NCBI GenBank assembly: GCA_036555065.1
Contig: DATBLZ010000067.1
Span: 1-46,782, forward strand
DNA: 46,782 nt
Direction of reading: 5' to 3'
Origin: DATBLZ01 sp036555065
GTDB lineage: Bacteria > Pseudomonadota > Gammaproteobacteria > Steroidobacterales > Rariloculaceae
Part shown: in pieces, positions 31,415 through 39,271 of the stretch
Numbering within the stretch: the first letter of the stretch is position 1
Layout: every line of letters begins with the position of its first letter
Notes under the pieces: generated by a model
The model's input: only the letters and a program-made list of their open reading frames with translations
Databases searched by the model: none
What the model was told of the DNA's origin: nothing
Program-made: the position numbers and the translations under genes

Positions 31415-32311
31415 TTACGTAGTTGCGCTTTCGCCACGATGCTCGTAGTGCCGCGCGCACAGCGCCTCGCGCCCACGCACGATGCGCTTGCCTTGCAACG
31501 GGCCGTGGGTTTCCGTGACGACCGTTCGCTGTCCCTCGCGGTGCTCGTCGTCATGGAAGTACACGACGACCCAATCACGCGTGCGCTTGAGCTCGTGCGC
31601 GCGCGCCGTATTCGAGTAGAGCACCGTGAAATGCCAGCCGTCGCGGCTCGTGTGGAGGATCGGCAGCCACGGCTTCCCCTCGGGATTGAAGCGGCGTGGC
31701 GCGACGACGGGCAGCCGGCCTTGAGCCGCGCCCGCGCGATATTCACGGTCGACGTCGAGCAGCACATCGACGTCGGGCTCGCGGACTCGTTTTTGGTTGC
31801 GCACGACGATCGGGGCGCGGCCGAGCTTGCTCGCAAGACCCGCCTGAATGACGGCGATGCGTCGCGCGCCGATTCCCGGCACCGTCGCAAGCATACCGTC
31901 GTGGGCGGCGACCTCGAGCGCCTCGAGCGTGTCGATGTGAAGGTCCGCGTGGATACGCCGCGCGAGCTCTGGACCTAGGCCCGGAACGGTCTGAAACAGC
32001 GCTTCGGGATCGACGGACCCACGCAATCGGTCGAGCCGCGAAAGCCGGCCCGTGCGCGCGATCTCGTCGATGGCAGCGGCGAGGCCCGTGCCGATCGCGG
32101 GGAGCTCGACGAGCCCTTCCAAGCCGCGTTTCTTCAGGATCTCGCGCGCATCGACTTCGAGCGACTCGAGCGTCTGCGCTGCACGCATGAAGGCGTTGAC
32201 GCGAAACGGATTCGCGTTTTGCTGGCGCAAGAGCTCGCCGCAGTCGCGCAGAATCCGTGCGGCCGCAACGTTGAACGATAGATCGAACTCTGCTCGGGCC
32301 GCGCTCCTCAT
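31415..32311 (-). CDS. PolX-like helix-hairpin-helix protein without a polymerase domain
   Basis: The 298-aa protein begins with an 8-kDa DNA polymerase beta/X N-terminal domain (about 12-60: NVAAARILRDCGELLRQQ, NPFRVNAFMRAA). Helix-hairpin-helix motifs follow at about 67-85 (LVELPAIGTGLAAAIDEI), 107-122 (QTVPGLGPELARRI) and 142-158 (ATVPGIGARRIAVI). The nucleotidyltransferase palm with its Asp triad is absent. Residues about 170-298 form a different domain (VDVLLDVDREYR, GWHFTVLYSNTARAHEL, DWVVVYFHDD) that I do not recognise. It should bind nicked or gapped DNA. It is the first gene of the run ending with malic enzyme and is divergent from a small Cys-rich gene. Confidence 0.82.
   Translation of the reverse strand: MRSAARAEFDLSFNVAAARILRDCGELLRQQNANPFRVNAFMRAAQTLESLEVDAREILKKRGLEGLVELPAIGTGLAAAIDEIARTGRLSRLDRLRGSVDPEALFQTVPGLGPELARRIHADLHIDTLEALEVAAHDGMLATVPGIGARRIAVIQAGLASKLGRAPIVVRNQKRVREPDVDVLLDVDREYRAGAAQGRLPVVAPRRFNPEGKPWLPILHTSRDGWHFTVLYSNTARAHELKRTRDWVVVYFHDDEHREGQRTVVTETHGPLQGKRIVRGREALCARHYEHRGESATT
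31416..31421. promoter_or_regulatory. TACGTA box upstream of the DUF2267 gene
   Basis: TACGTA lies at the very end of the helix-hairpin-helix gene, about 74 nt before the DUF2267 start. On the minus strand it continues AAATGTTCGTA. This is the weakest member of the box group. Confidence 0.3.
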
Positions 32312-32385
32312 AGGTGAAAACCGCAGTCGCGGCGGCCGCCGCCGTCGCCTACGATGCGGTTGAGCCGATATGCGGGGGCCGATAC

Positions 32386-32649
32386 ATGGAAAAGGAGATC
32401 CGGCGCCGGGCGGAGCTTTGCGAGCGCGCCCAGAACGCGGAGTGGGAAGACGTCATCATGCTCGCAAAGAATCTCGACGCGGACCAGAAGGCTTTTCTGC
32501 GCGAGCATCGGCCGGGGCTCGTGAAGGCTCTCTGGAGCCACTTCGATGCAACGCGCGGCGCCTGCGGCTGCCGATCCGCGACGCATGAGCGCCCCGAGTG
32601 CACGGTGCGCCTCATCGAGCGGCTCTTGCTCGACGAGGAGTCGATGTAA
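32386..32649 (+). CDS. small Cys-rich protein of unknown function
   Basis: The 87-aa product is a charged helical protein whose second half has CGC, a His and a further Cys (ACGCRSATHERPEC), spaced like a small metal or redox site. No signal peptide is present. I do not recognise a named family. I use the ATG at 32386, since the upstream extension to 32314 is a low-complexity Ala run that overlaps the divergent promoter region. Codon use looks like that of the neighbours. It is convergent with the alcohol dehydrogenase gene (20-nt gap). Confidence 0.6.
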   Translation: MEKEIRRRAELCERAQNAEWEDVIMLAKNLDADQKAFLREHRPGLVKALWSHFDATRGACGCRSATHERPECTVRLIERLLLDEESM

Positions 32650-32669
32650 ACCTTGTGCCGCCGCTTCGC

Positions 32670-33716
32670 TCACGCGAGTCGCCCGAACGTTGCCGCGGCG
32701 GCGTCCATGACGAGCACTTTCGCACCGCGGATCGCGCCATACTTGAGATCGCGTAATGCTTCGTTCGCATCCTCGAGGGCACAGAGCTGCACCTCGGGCT
32801 TGAGTGGCACCTCGGCCGCGAGCGGCAAGAACTCTCTGATGTCGTGCTGCGTGACGTTCGCGACGGTCTTGATCTCCTTCTCGAGCCACAGGTGTTCGGG
32901 GTAGCTCAAGGTCGCGAGCGTCCCGCGATCGGCGTCTTCCTTACGGATCGCGTTTATGACGAGGCGTCCGCCGGGCCGCAGGCTCCGCAACGCCTCGAGC
33001 ATGGGGCGCCACGCCGGCGTCGTGTCGATGATCGCCGCCAATGGCTCGGGCGGGCGCGCTGCGGTATCGCCGGCCCAGCTTGCGCCGAGCTCGCGCGCGA
33101 AGGCTTGTTGCGCCGCGTCGCGGGCGAATACACAAACCGAGCTGCGGGGGTAGAGGTGCCGCGCAAGCTGGAGCACGAGGTGCGCGGACGCGCCGAAGCC
33201 CGTGAGCCCGAGCGGCTCGCCGTCGCGCAAGCGTGCGAGGCGCAACGCTCGATAGCCGACACTCCCGGCACAAAGCAGCGGTGCCGCCTCGACGTCGCTG
33301 AACGCGCGCGGGATCGGGTAAGCGTAATCTTCGGGAACGACCATGTATTCGGCATAACCGCCGTCGACGTCGCGGCCTGTCGCGCGGAACCCGCTGCTCA
33401 GGTTCTCGTCAACGCTGCCCGAGGAGTGGTGAATCCAGCCAACGCCGACGCGATCCCCTTCGCGGTGGCGCGTCACCCGGCGGCCGATTCGTTCGACGTG
33501 CCCGACGGCCTGGTGCCCGAGAATGATCGGGAGCTTCGCCGTCGGCACTCGACCCTCGATCTCGTCGAGCTCCGTGTGACAGACCCCGCACGCGGCGAGG
33601 CGCAGGCGCACCTCGGTCGGGCCGGGCTCGGGCACCGGCACAGCGGCGCGCTCCAACGGCGCGTCGCGCTGGCCGAGCGGCGCCACGGCCCTGAGCACCA
33701 TCGCGCGCATTGTCAT
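32670..33716 (-). CDS. zinc-dependent alcohol dehydrogenase family protein lacking the structural-zinc cysteines
   Basis: The 348-aa medium-chain dehydrogenase has the catalytic-zinc residues Cys43 or Cys46 (ACGVCHTEL), His68 (ILGHQAVGHV) and Cys149 (APLLCAGSVGYRAL), and the cofactor region LTGFGASAHLVLQLA. The loop that normally holds four structural-zinc Cys reads WIHHSSGSVDENLSSGF (about 95-110) with no Cys. It oxidises alcohols or reduces aldehydes, probably with NAD(H). The ATG at 33716 overlaps the HPF stop by 4 nt, so it is coupled to ribosome hibernation. The pairing of this enzyme family with stress genes recalls hypoxia clusters. Confidence 0.9.
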   Translation of the reverse strand: MTMRAMVLRAVAPLGQRDAPLERAAVPVPEPGPTEVRLRLAACGVCHTELDEIEGRVPTAKLPIILGHQAVGHVERIGRRVTRHREGDRVGVGWIHHSSGSVDENLSSGFRATGRDVDGGYAEYMVVPEDYAYPIPRAFSDVEAAPLLCAGSVGYRALRLARLRDGEPLGLTGFGASAHLVLQLARHLYPRSSVCVFARDAAQQAFARELGASWAGDTAARPPEPLAAIIDTTPAWRPMLEALRSLRPGGRLVINAIRKEDADRGTLATLSYPEHLWLEKEIKTVANVTQHDIREFLPLAAEVPLKPEVQLCALEDANEALRDLKYGAIRGAKVLVMDAAAATFGRLA

Positions 33717-34081
33717 TCGGTTCGGCGCGTAGGTCGCGGCTCGTGTTGCTTCACTTGGCCGCGCTCGACGCGCAGTCGGTCTTGAAGCTGGCGGCGCGTT
33801 GCATCGAATGCGTCGCGGATCGCGACGAGCACGTCCTCGTGCGAGTGATGCTCGCCTGGATTGCGACTCGTGACGACATGGCCGCCTGGGATGTGCACGT
33901 CGACGGAGACGCGGAACAACTTGCCGTGCCGATGATGTTTGTGCGGTGCGTCGATCGTCACGCGGCAACTGACGATGCGATCCGCGAACTTCTCGAGTTT
34001 CGTCGCTCGTTCGCGAGCTGCGGCTTCGATGGCATCGGACTTGTCCATGTTGCGAAAATGTACTTCGAGAGGTATTTGCAT
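33713..34081 (-). CDS. hpf: ribosome hibernation promoting factor (HPF/YfiA family)
   Basis: The 122-aa protein has the beta-alpha-beta-beta-beta-alpha HPF fold: IPLEVHFRNMDKSDAIEAAARERATKLEKF (residues 3-32, in parts), the basic segment APHKHHRHGK, and EDVLVAIRDAFDATRRQLQ. It is the short type without the dimerisation domain. Such factors bind the 30S decoding site and silence ribosomes in stationary phase or low oxygen; the mycobacterial DosR-regulated Rv0079 plays a comparable role. The C-terminus is unusually basic. It is first in an hpf-alcohol dehydrogenase operon, 43 nt from the neighbouring gene. Confidence 0.92.
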   Translation of the reverse strand: MQIPLEVHFRNMDKSDAIEAAARERATKLEKFADRIVSCRVTIDAPHKHHRHGKLFRVSVDVHIPGGHVVTSRNPGEHHSHEDVLVAIRDAFDATRRQLQDRLRVERGQVKQHEPRPTRRTE

Positions 34082-34124
34082 TTGCGGTGCTCCCTGGTAT
34101 CAGGTTGACTATTTTCTGCGGCGG

Positions 34125-37100
34125 TTACCAGCCCGTGGAGATCACGAAACCGAACATGCGGCCCTCGGCCGGACGCTGAAAAGGGACTGCATAGTAGAAT
34201 TGAATCGGCAGGAAACCGCCAAGCAACATGCGCATGGCAAATCCGGCGCTGACGACCGGAACGCGCTCGGTGGTATCGCGGGCGAACTCCCAGGTCACTG
34301 GGTCTGCCGAGCTCCATGCGGCACCGACGTCGATGAAAAACACGCCCTCGGTTGGAAACGCCGGCGCATATCCGAACCCGAGGTCGCGCGTGCCGAGCAA
34401 TGGGATTCGGAGCTCGAGGTTCAAGACGCCGATGCGGCTGCCGAAGAGGCGGTCGAACTCGGGACAACTCGTCGAATTCGGTACCTGCGTGCACTCGGAA
34501 GCATCGAACGAGCCGAGCTCGTAGCCGCGGACCATGTTATCGCTGCCGACGTCGAGCGGGGTCAGTTGCAAGCTTTCCGCGTCGGTGCCGCGCCGGCCGA
34601 TGTGGAGCGCGCGAAACGCGATCGTCAATGGGTTGAGGAAGAAATAGCGTCTGTAATCGAACAATGTCGTCTGGAAATCGAGATCGCCCGTTGTCCACTC
34701 GTACTCGAAGCGAAAGCGGCGGCCACGCAGCGGCGACAGGAAGCCGTAGTACGACGTGTCGGAAACATAGGCGAGCGATGCGCGCTGCAGATCGAGCGGC
34801 GGCGGCCCTTCGAGGTCGAAGGTCTCGCGATACGGAGCGACGGCGTAGTACGGATAGACCTCTTGCACGAGCGTGCGGTCGTAGCTGATGTGACTGACGC
34901 CGCCGGCAACCTCGACGCGCCGCGTCAGCGAGAACGGATACTGGCTGAAGACCGAGATCTCGTTCGCCGTCACGACGTCGGTCACCGTGTAAACGAAATC
35001 CGCGGGCACGGGCGTGCCGTTGACGTCGATCGACCCGGTCCCGAGGGCCGTGTAGCCGCTCAAATAGGGTAGGCGCGCGCCGACGACGCCCCACTGGTAG
35101 CGTCCTTCTTGGTTCAAGTAAACCGTTTCGCCGCCGAGTGCGTCCTCGAAGTCGAGGTAGCCGTCCGACGTCCCGCCGTAAAGCGTCGAAGCGATCTGCC
35201 GCGTGTTGAGCGTGTCGCTGAAGTAACCGCTGAGCGTGCCGCTGATGCCGGTTCCGTATGTGTCGACGCTGACGCCGACGGTTGCAGGGCCGACGTAGGT
35301 CAAACCGAGCTTCGGCTCGTACGGCCTGCGGGCGGCATCGAGGACGCCCTGTGGAGCCGCGTCGTCGAGATAACCTTGGACGACATCGAATGCCGCCGGT
35401 GCCTCGGGAGGCAGGCGCCCAGCCTGCGTGAAGGCCGGAGGATCGGGCAGCCCTTCGGTCGCGTCCATCGCATAGATGTTGATACGGCCATTCTCGAGAA
35501 CCGAGAACGCGATCTGTCCCGTCCGCGCGGCTACGCTGAGCGCGGGCGAGACGGCGGTGATGCCTGTGACGCCGGTCTTCACCGCCGTGAGGCGCGTCGC
35601 GTGTCGTTCTCCAAGCCCGTAGCGGAAAACGTCGGCGACCCCGTCGGGCGCGCCGATGAAGTAGAGGCTCGTGCCGTCCGGGGAGAACTGCGGATTGATG
35701 TGTTTGCCGCTCGTGAAGATCGACAGCGGCTCTATGCGCTTTGTCGCGAGGTCGAGCAACGCGATCTGCAAAGGCCCGAAACTCAGCGTCTCGAGGTTCG
35801 TGTCGGGGCCGCGGTCCGTTACGAAGGCCATGCGCCGGCCGTCCGGCGAAAACGCCGGCTGAATCGCCGCGTAGGGATCCGCCGTCAACCTTTCGACCGT
35901 ACCGTCCGCAAGCGTGAGCAAGTACAGATCGCTCGCGCCATCGGCGGTCGCCGAGAACGCGATCGATGCGCCATCGGGAGCCCAGGCGGGATTCTTGATC
36001 CCTTTGATTGCCGGGACGGCAACCCTCCGCTCGATACGTAAATTCTCGACGTCGAAGATCACGATCTCCCGTTCACCTTTGGCAAACACCGTGAACGCGA
36101 GGCGGCGCCCGTCGGGCGACCACGCGACGCTCGAGTCGATGTAGCTCAGATAATCGAAATGCGGATCGGCTTCCGCGGAGACGAGTCTACTGACGACTTC
36201 GCCCGTCGCCGTATCCGCGAGGAATAGGTCCGTCGTGAAGAGCTCGCGGCTCGACAGAAACGCGAGCCGTGTTCCATCCGGGCTCAGCGCCGGCGCTATA
36301 TTGATCCGTGCCCCGTGTTTTTCGGCGACGGACACGGGTTTCGCGAAACTGGCTGCTTCGAAGCGCGTCGCGAGGACGGGCTCGTAGGCGGCGCGTAGGC
36401 TCGAATGCAGCTCCGTGAATAGCGCCTCGGGCTCGATCCCGAGGACATCGCGGATCGCGGCGTCGGCGCCGACCTGCGCGGCGCGGACGTAGAGCCGCAC
36501 GGCCGTGCGGTCGCCCCAGCGGCCGCCGACGTATGCCCAGATCGCTTGCCCGTATCGATAGCGGGAGATCTCGACGCGATTCATTTTTTCCGGATCGGGC
36601 AGCGCTGCGTGAAGCACGGCGTCGCGCATCCACATCGCCGTCATCGCGTCCTCGCGGCCCAATGATAGATATTCGGCGAGTCCTTCCGTCGCCCACTGTG
36701 GCAGCTGCGGCTGTTCCGCCGTGTTCGTCGACGCCGGCGTGTCTTGCAACATCGCGAATTGAAACGCGTGAACGAGCTCATGGCCGATGACGTGATCGTT
36801 GTCCGCATTGATGCCCGTGAGCGGCAACACGACGCGGTCTTGGAGGGACTCGGTGAACCCGCCGATGCCTTCACCGAGCAGACCGGAGGTCGTCAACGTT
36901 TGCTGAAAGTCGGCATGGTCTTGATAGACGATCAGCGCGGTCCGTTTCTTGAGCTCGTAGTCGAAGATCGACGCGTAGCGGCCATACCAGCGCTCCGCGA
37001 GGCGCGCCACGGTTGCTGCGGCCGGTGCCCCGGGCGGGTACGAATGGATGGCGAGGTGCTCGGTATCGATGACCTCGAACTCGAAATGCTCCCAGATCAC

Positions 37101-37217
37101 CTTGTTGCGGCCGAAGTACTGACTTTGGGCGGCCGCGAGCGGCAACCCGGCGAGCAGCGCACCCCAGCACAGGGGCGCCGTGCGCCGGACAAGCCGATCA
37201 ATCCACGTGGCGTTCAC
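34125..37217 (-). CDS. large secreted protein: gluzincin protease, TolB-like propeller and outer-membrane barrel
   Basis: The 1030-aa protein has a signal peptide (about 1-31, cleaved after LAAAQ). A gluzincin-like domain follows with HELVH at 146-150 and a downstream WATEGLAEYL (175-184) supplying a third ligand. The middle (about 290-600) has at least six PD40/TolB-type blades, such as LSPDGTRLAFLSS, WSPDGRRLAF, WAPDGASIAFS, FSPDGRRMAFVTD and FSPDGTSLYFIG. The C-terminal 400 residues look like a BamA/D15-type barrel (GGVSHISYDRTLV, RFRFEYEWTTGDLDF, AMRMLLGGFLPIQFYYAVPF). I infer a surface- or outer-membrane-attached protease; the substrate is unknown. Confidence 0.85.
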   Translation of the reverse strand: MNATWIDRLVRRTAPLCWGALLAGLPLAAAQSQYFGRNKVIWEHFEFEVIDTEHLAIHSYPPGAPAAATVARLAERWYGRYASIFDYELKKRTALIVYQDHADFQQTLTTSGLLGEGIGGFTESLQDRVVLPLTGINADNDHVIGHELVHAFQFAMLQDTPASTNTAEQPQLPQWATEGLAEYLSLGREDAMTAMWMRDAVLHAALPDPEKMNRVEISRYRYGQAIWAYVGGRWGDRTAVRLYVRAAQVGADAAIRDVLGIEPEALFTELHSSLRAAYEPVLATRFEAASFAKPVSVAEKHGARINIAPALSPDGTRLAFLSSRELFTTDLFLADTATGEVVSRLVSAEADPHFDYLSYIDSSVAWSPDGRRLAFTVFAKGEREIVIFDVENLRIERRVAVPAIKGIKNPAWAPDGASIAFSATADGASDLYLLTLADGTVERLTADPYAAIQPAFSPDGRRMAFVTDRGPDTNLETLSFGPLQIALLDLATKRIEPLSIFTSGKHINPQFSPDGTSLYFIGAPDGVADVFRYGLGERHATRLTAVKTGVTGITAVSPALSVAARTGQIAFSVLENGRINIYAMDATEGLPDPPAFTQAGRLPPEAPAAFDVVQGYLDDAAPQGVLDAARRPYEPKLGLTYVGPATVGVSVDTYGTGISGTLSGYFSDTLNTRQIASTLYGGTSDGYLDFEDALGGETVYLNQEGRYQWGVVGARLPYLSGYTALGTGSIDVNGTPVPADFVYTVTDVVTANEISVFSQYPFSLTRRVEVAGGVSHISYDRTLVQEVYPYYAVAPYRETFDLEGPPPLDLQRASLAYVSDTSYYGFLSPLRGRRFRFEYEWTTGDLDFQTTLFDYRRYFFLNPLTIAFRALHIGRRGTDAESLQLTPLDVGSDNMVRGYELGSFDASECTQVPNSTSCPEFDRLFGSRIGVLNLELRIPLLGTRDLGFGYAPAFPTEGVFFIDVGAAWSSADPVTWEFARDTTERVPVVSAGFAMRMLLGGFLPIQFYYAVPFQRPAEGRMFGFVISTGW

Positions 37218-37343
37218 TGCGCCGGTACATGCGTATCGTTGGCACTCCTGGGCTAAATTAGCGCGGCGCCGAGCCAGCAGCGATACGGAATCTACCTAGC
37301 GCCGGCACGATCCGAGATGCGAGCGGCAGTGCGCGGCGATCCT

Positions 37344-37349
37344 TATAAT
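37344..37349 (+). promoter_or_regulatory. TATAAT -10 element ahead of the TRAP operon
   Basis: A perfect TATAAT at 37344-37349 lies 31 nt before the tatT start. No good -35 is visible 17 bp upstream, where the sequence is GC-rich. Transcription would start near 37356. Confidence 0.4.
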
Positions 37350-37380
37350 GGCCGCGGCAGGAGACTCTCGCGGCGAGAAC

Positions 37381-38283
37381 ATGCGTAACGTAGGGTTTGT
37401 CTTGTCTGCATCGCTCGCACTCGGCGCCTGCTCGATACAGCATATGGCCATCAACTCCGTTGGCGACGCGCTCGCGGAGAGCGGCTCGGTATTCCAAAGC
37501 GACGACGACCCGGTTCTCATCAGCGAGGCATTGCCGTTCAGCCTCAAGCTCCTCGACAGCTTGCTCGCCGCGCAACCGGACCACCGTGGCATGTTGCTCG
37601 CGGCTGCACGCGGTTATCTGCTCTATAGCTACGCCTTCGTGAGCATCCCCGCCGAGGAGTCGCGCTTCACGGACATCGAGCGTACACGCGCATTGCGCGC
37701 GCGTGCGCGCAACCTGTGCCTGCGTGCGCACGAGTATGCGCGCCGAGCGCTCGCGCTCGACTATCCCGCACTTGCGGCGGAGCTCGCGGCCGACCCGGCG
37801 GCGGCCGTGGCAACCATCGAGGACGGACGGCCACACGACGTGGCGACGCTCTACTGGACGGCCGCGACGCTCGGACTTGCGATCTCCGCGTCGCGCAACG
37901 AGCCGGCACTGCTCGCGCGTCTGCCCGAGGTCGAGGCATTGCTCGACCGCGCGCTCGCGCTCGATGAATCGTGGGAGCAGGGCGCGCTGCACGAATTCGC
38001 GATAAGCCTCGCCGGAGCCGGCACGGGCCCGGTCGACGAGCAGGCCGCCGAAACGCACTACCGCCGCGCTTTGGAGCTGGCGGCGGGCACGCGGGCGGGG
38101 CCGTACTTGGCCTACGCCGAAGTCGTCGCCATTCCGCGGCAGGATCGTGAGCGTTTCACGGGGCTCATGGAGCAGGCGCTCGCCGTGGACGTGAACCGCG
38201 AACCCGACCAACGGCTGCTCAACGTGATCGGGCAGCAGCATGCTCGATGGTACTTGGAGAATATCGATGAGTTCTTCCTCTAA
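37381..38283 (+). CDS. tatT: TRAP transporter TatT-component lipoprotein
   Basis: The 300-aa protein has a lipoprotein signal (1-17, lipobox LGAC with Cys17) and helical TPR-like repeats of the TatT family (SLKLLDSLLAAQPDHRGMLLAAARGYLLYSYAF, in part; WTAATLGLAISAS; HYRRALELAAG). TatT proteins form oligomers with the DctP substrate-binding protein in TRAP systems. The neighbours confirm this. I start at the ATG 37381; the frame also opens at 37348 but that adds residues before the lipobox. It overlaps the dctP start by 17 nt. Confidence 0.9.
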   Translation: MRNVGFVLSASLALGACSIQHMAINSVGDALAESGSVFQSDDDPVLISEALPFSLKLLDSLLAAQPDHRGMLLAAARGYLLYSYAFVSIPAEESRFTDIERTRALRARARNLCLRAHEYARRALALDYPALAAELAADPAAAVATIEDGRPHDVATLYWTAATLGLAISASRNEPALLARLPEVEALLDRALALDESWEQGALHEFAISLAGAGTGPVDEQAAETHYRRALELAAGTRAGPYLAYAEVVAIPRQDRERFTGLMEQALAVDVNREPDQRLLNVIGQQHARWYLENIDEFFL

Positions 38284-39271
38284 CGCGCGCAATCGCGGCC
38301 GCGCTGCCTGGCTCTGCGCGGCCCTCGCGCTCGTGGCTCCGCACACGCCGGCGCAAACCGTCATAAAGCTCGGCACGGTCGCGCCCGAGGGCTCGCTCTG
38401 GCACGACTCCCTGCTCGAGCTGCGCGAGCAATGGCGGGAGATTTCCGGCGGCGAGGTGGAGCTGCGCATCTACGCCGGAGGCGTGCTCGGCGGCGAAGAC
38501 GAGATGATCCGGAAAATGCAGCGACGCGCGCTGGACGCGCTGGCGATCTCGGGTGCGAGCCTGCCGCTCATCGATGACAGCGTCGAGTGTCTGCAACTGC
38601 CGCTGTTCTTCGAGACGTATGCGGATCTCGAAAGAGTCCGCGGGGCGATCGCGCCCGCGCTCGAGGCGAGCATCGAGGAGAATGGGTACAAGGTTTTGAG
38701 CTGGGCGGAGGCGGGCTGGGTGCATTTCTTCGCGAAATCGCCGGTGCGCACGCCCGATGAGCTTCGACCGTTGCGGCTTTGGGTCTCCACGGGCTCGCTC
38801 GAGACGGAGCGGCTCGCGAACGAGCTCGGGTTTCGAACCGTGCCGTTGGCCGTCACCGACATGCTGACGGGCTTGCAGACGGGGCTCATCGAGGCGATCG
38901 ATGTGCCGCCGCTGTTCGCTTTGCTCGACCGCAGCTACCAGGCCGCGCCGTTCATGACCGAGCTTCGCTTCGCGCCCCTGAACGCCGCGACGCTGATAAC
39001 GCTGTCGGCGTGGGAGCGGATTTCGCAGAGCCATAGGGCGCGATTCCTCGAGGCTGCACGCGCCGTGGTCGAGAGAATGCGCGCGGAAATTCACACGGCC
39101 GAGGTCGAAGCCATCGATGAGATGGTCGCACGCGGCCTGACCGTCGTGCGGCTCGAGCCCGGCGAGCTCGAGTCATGGCGCAAGGAGGCCGAGGCGGTTT
39201 ATCCGCGGCTCGCCTGCGCGCGTCAGCATGCCGAGCTGTTCGCGGAGGTCATGCGGTTGCGGTACCCATGA
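38267..39271 (+). CDS. dctP: TRAP transporter substrate-binding protein DctP
   Basis: The 334-aa periplasmic protein has a signal peptide (about 1-29, AHTPAQ) and the DctP fold: IKLGTVAPEGSLWHDSLLELREQW, GGVLGGEDEMIRKMQRRALDAL, LPLFFETYADLERV, RPLRLWVSTGS (with the conserved ligand Arg) and TGLQTGLIEAIDVPP. It binds an organic acid for import. The ATG at 38267 has GGAGA 7 nt before it and lies inside the end of tatT. Its stop overlaps the next start (ATGA). The ligand cannot be told, but a C4-dicarboxylate or related acid would fit the nearby malic enzyme. Confidence 0.93.
   Translation: MSSSSNARNRGRAAWLCAALALVAPHTPAQTVIKLGTVAPEGSLWHDSLLELREQWREISGGEVELRIYAGGVLGGEDEMIRKMQRRALDALAISGASLPLIDDSVECLQLPLFFETYADLERVRGAIAPALEASIEENGYKVLSWAEAGWVHFFAKSPVRTPDELRPLRLWVSTGSLETERLANELGFRTVPLAVTDMLTGLQTGLIEAIDVPPLFALLDRSYQAAPFMTELRFAPLNAATLITLSAWERISQSHRARFLEAARAVVERMRAEIHTAEVEAIDEMVARGLTVVRLEPGELESWRKEAEAVYPRLACARQHAELFAEVMRLRYP

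Noticed and set aside
3631..36040. TACGTA inside genes at 3631, 4953, 14786 and 36035 as further regulatory boxes
   Set aside because: Their number matches random expectation for the base composition, and none lies near a start codon in a suitable position.
37258..38469. A 403-codon minus-strand ORF over the tatT and dctP genes
   Set aside because: It is the shadow of the plus-strand TRAP genes, which have clear domains, a lipobox and Shine-Dalgarno sites; the minus translation is Arg/Ser-rich with no domain.
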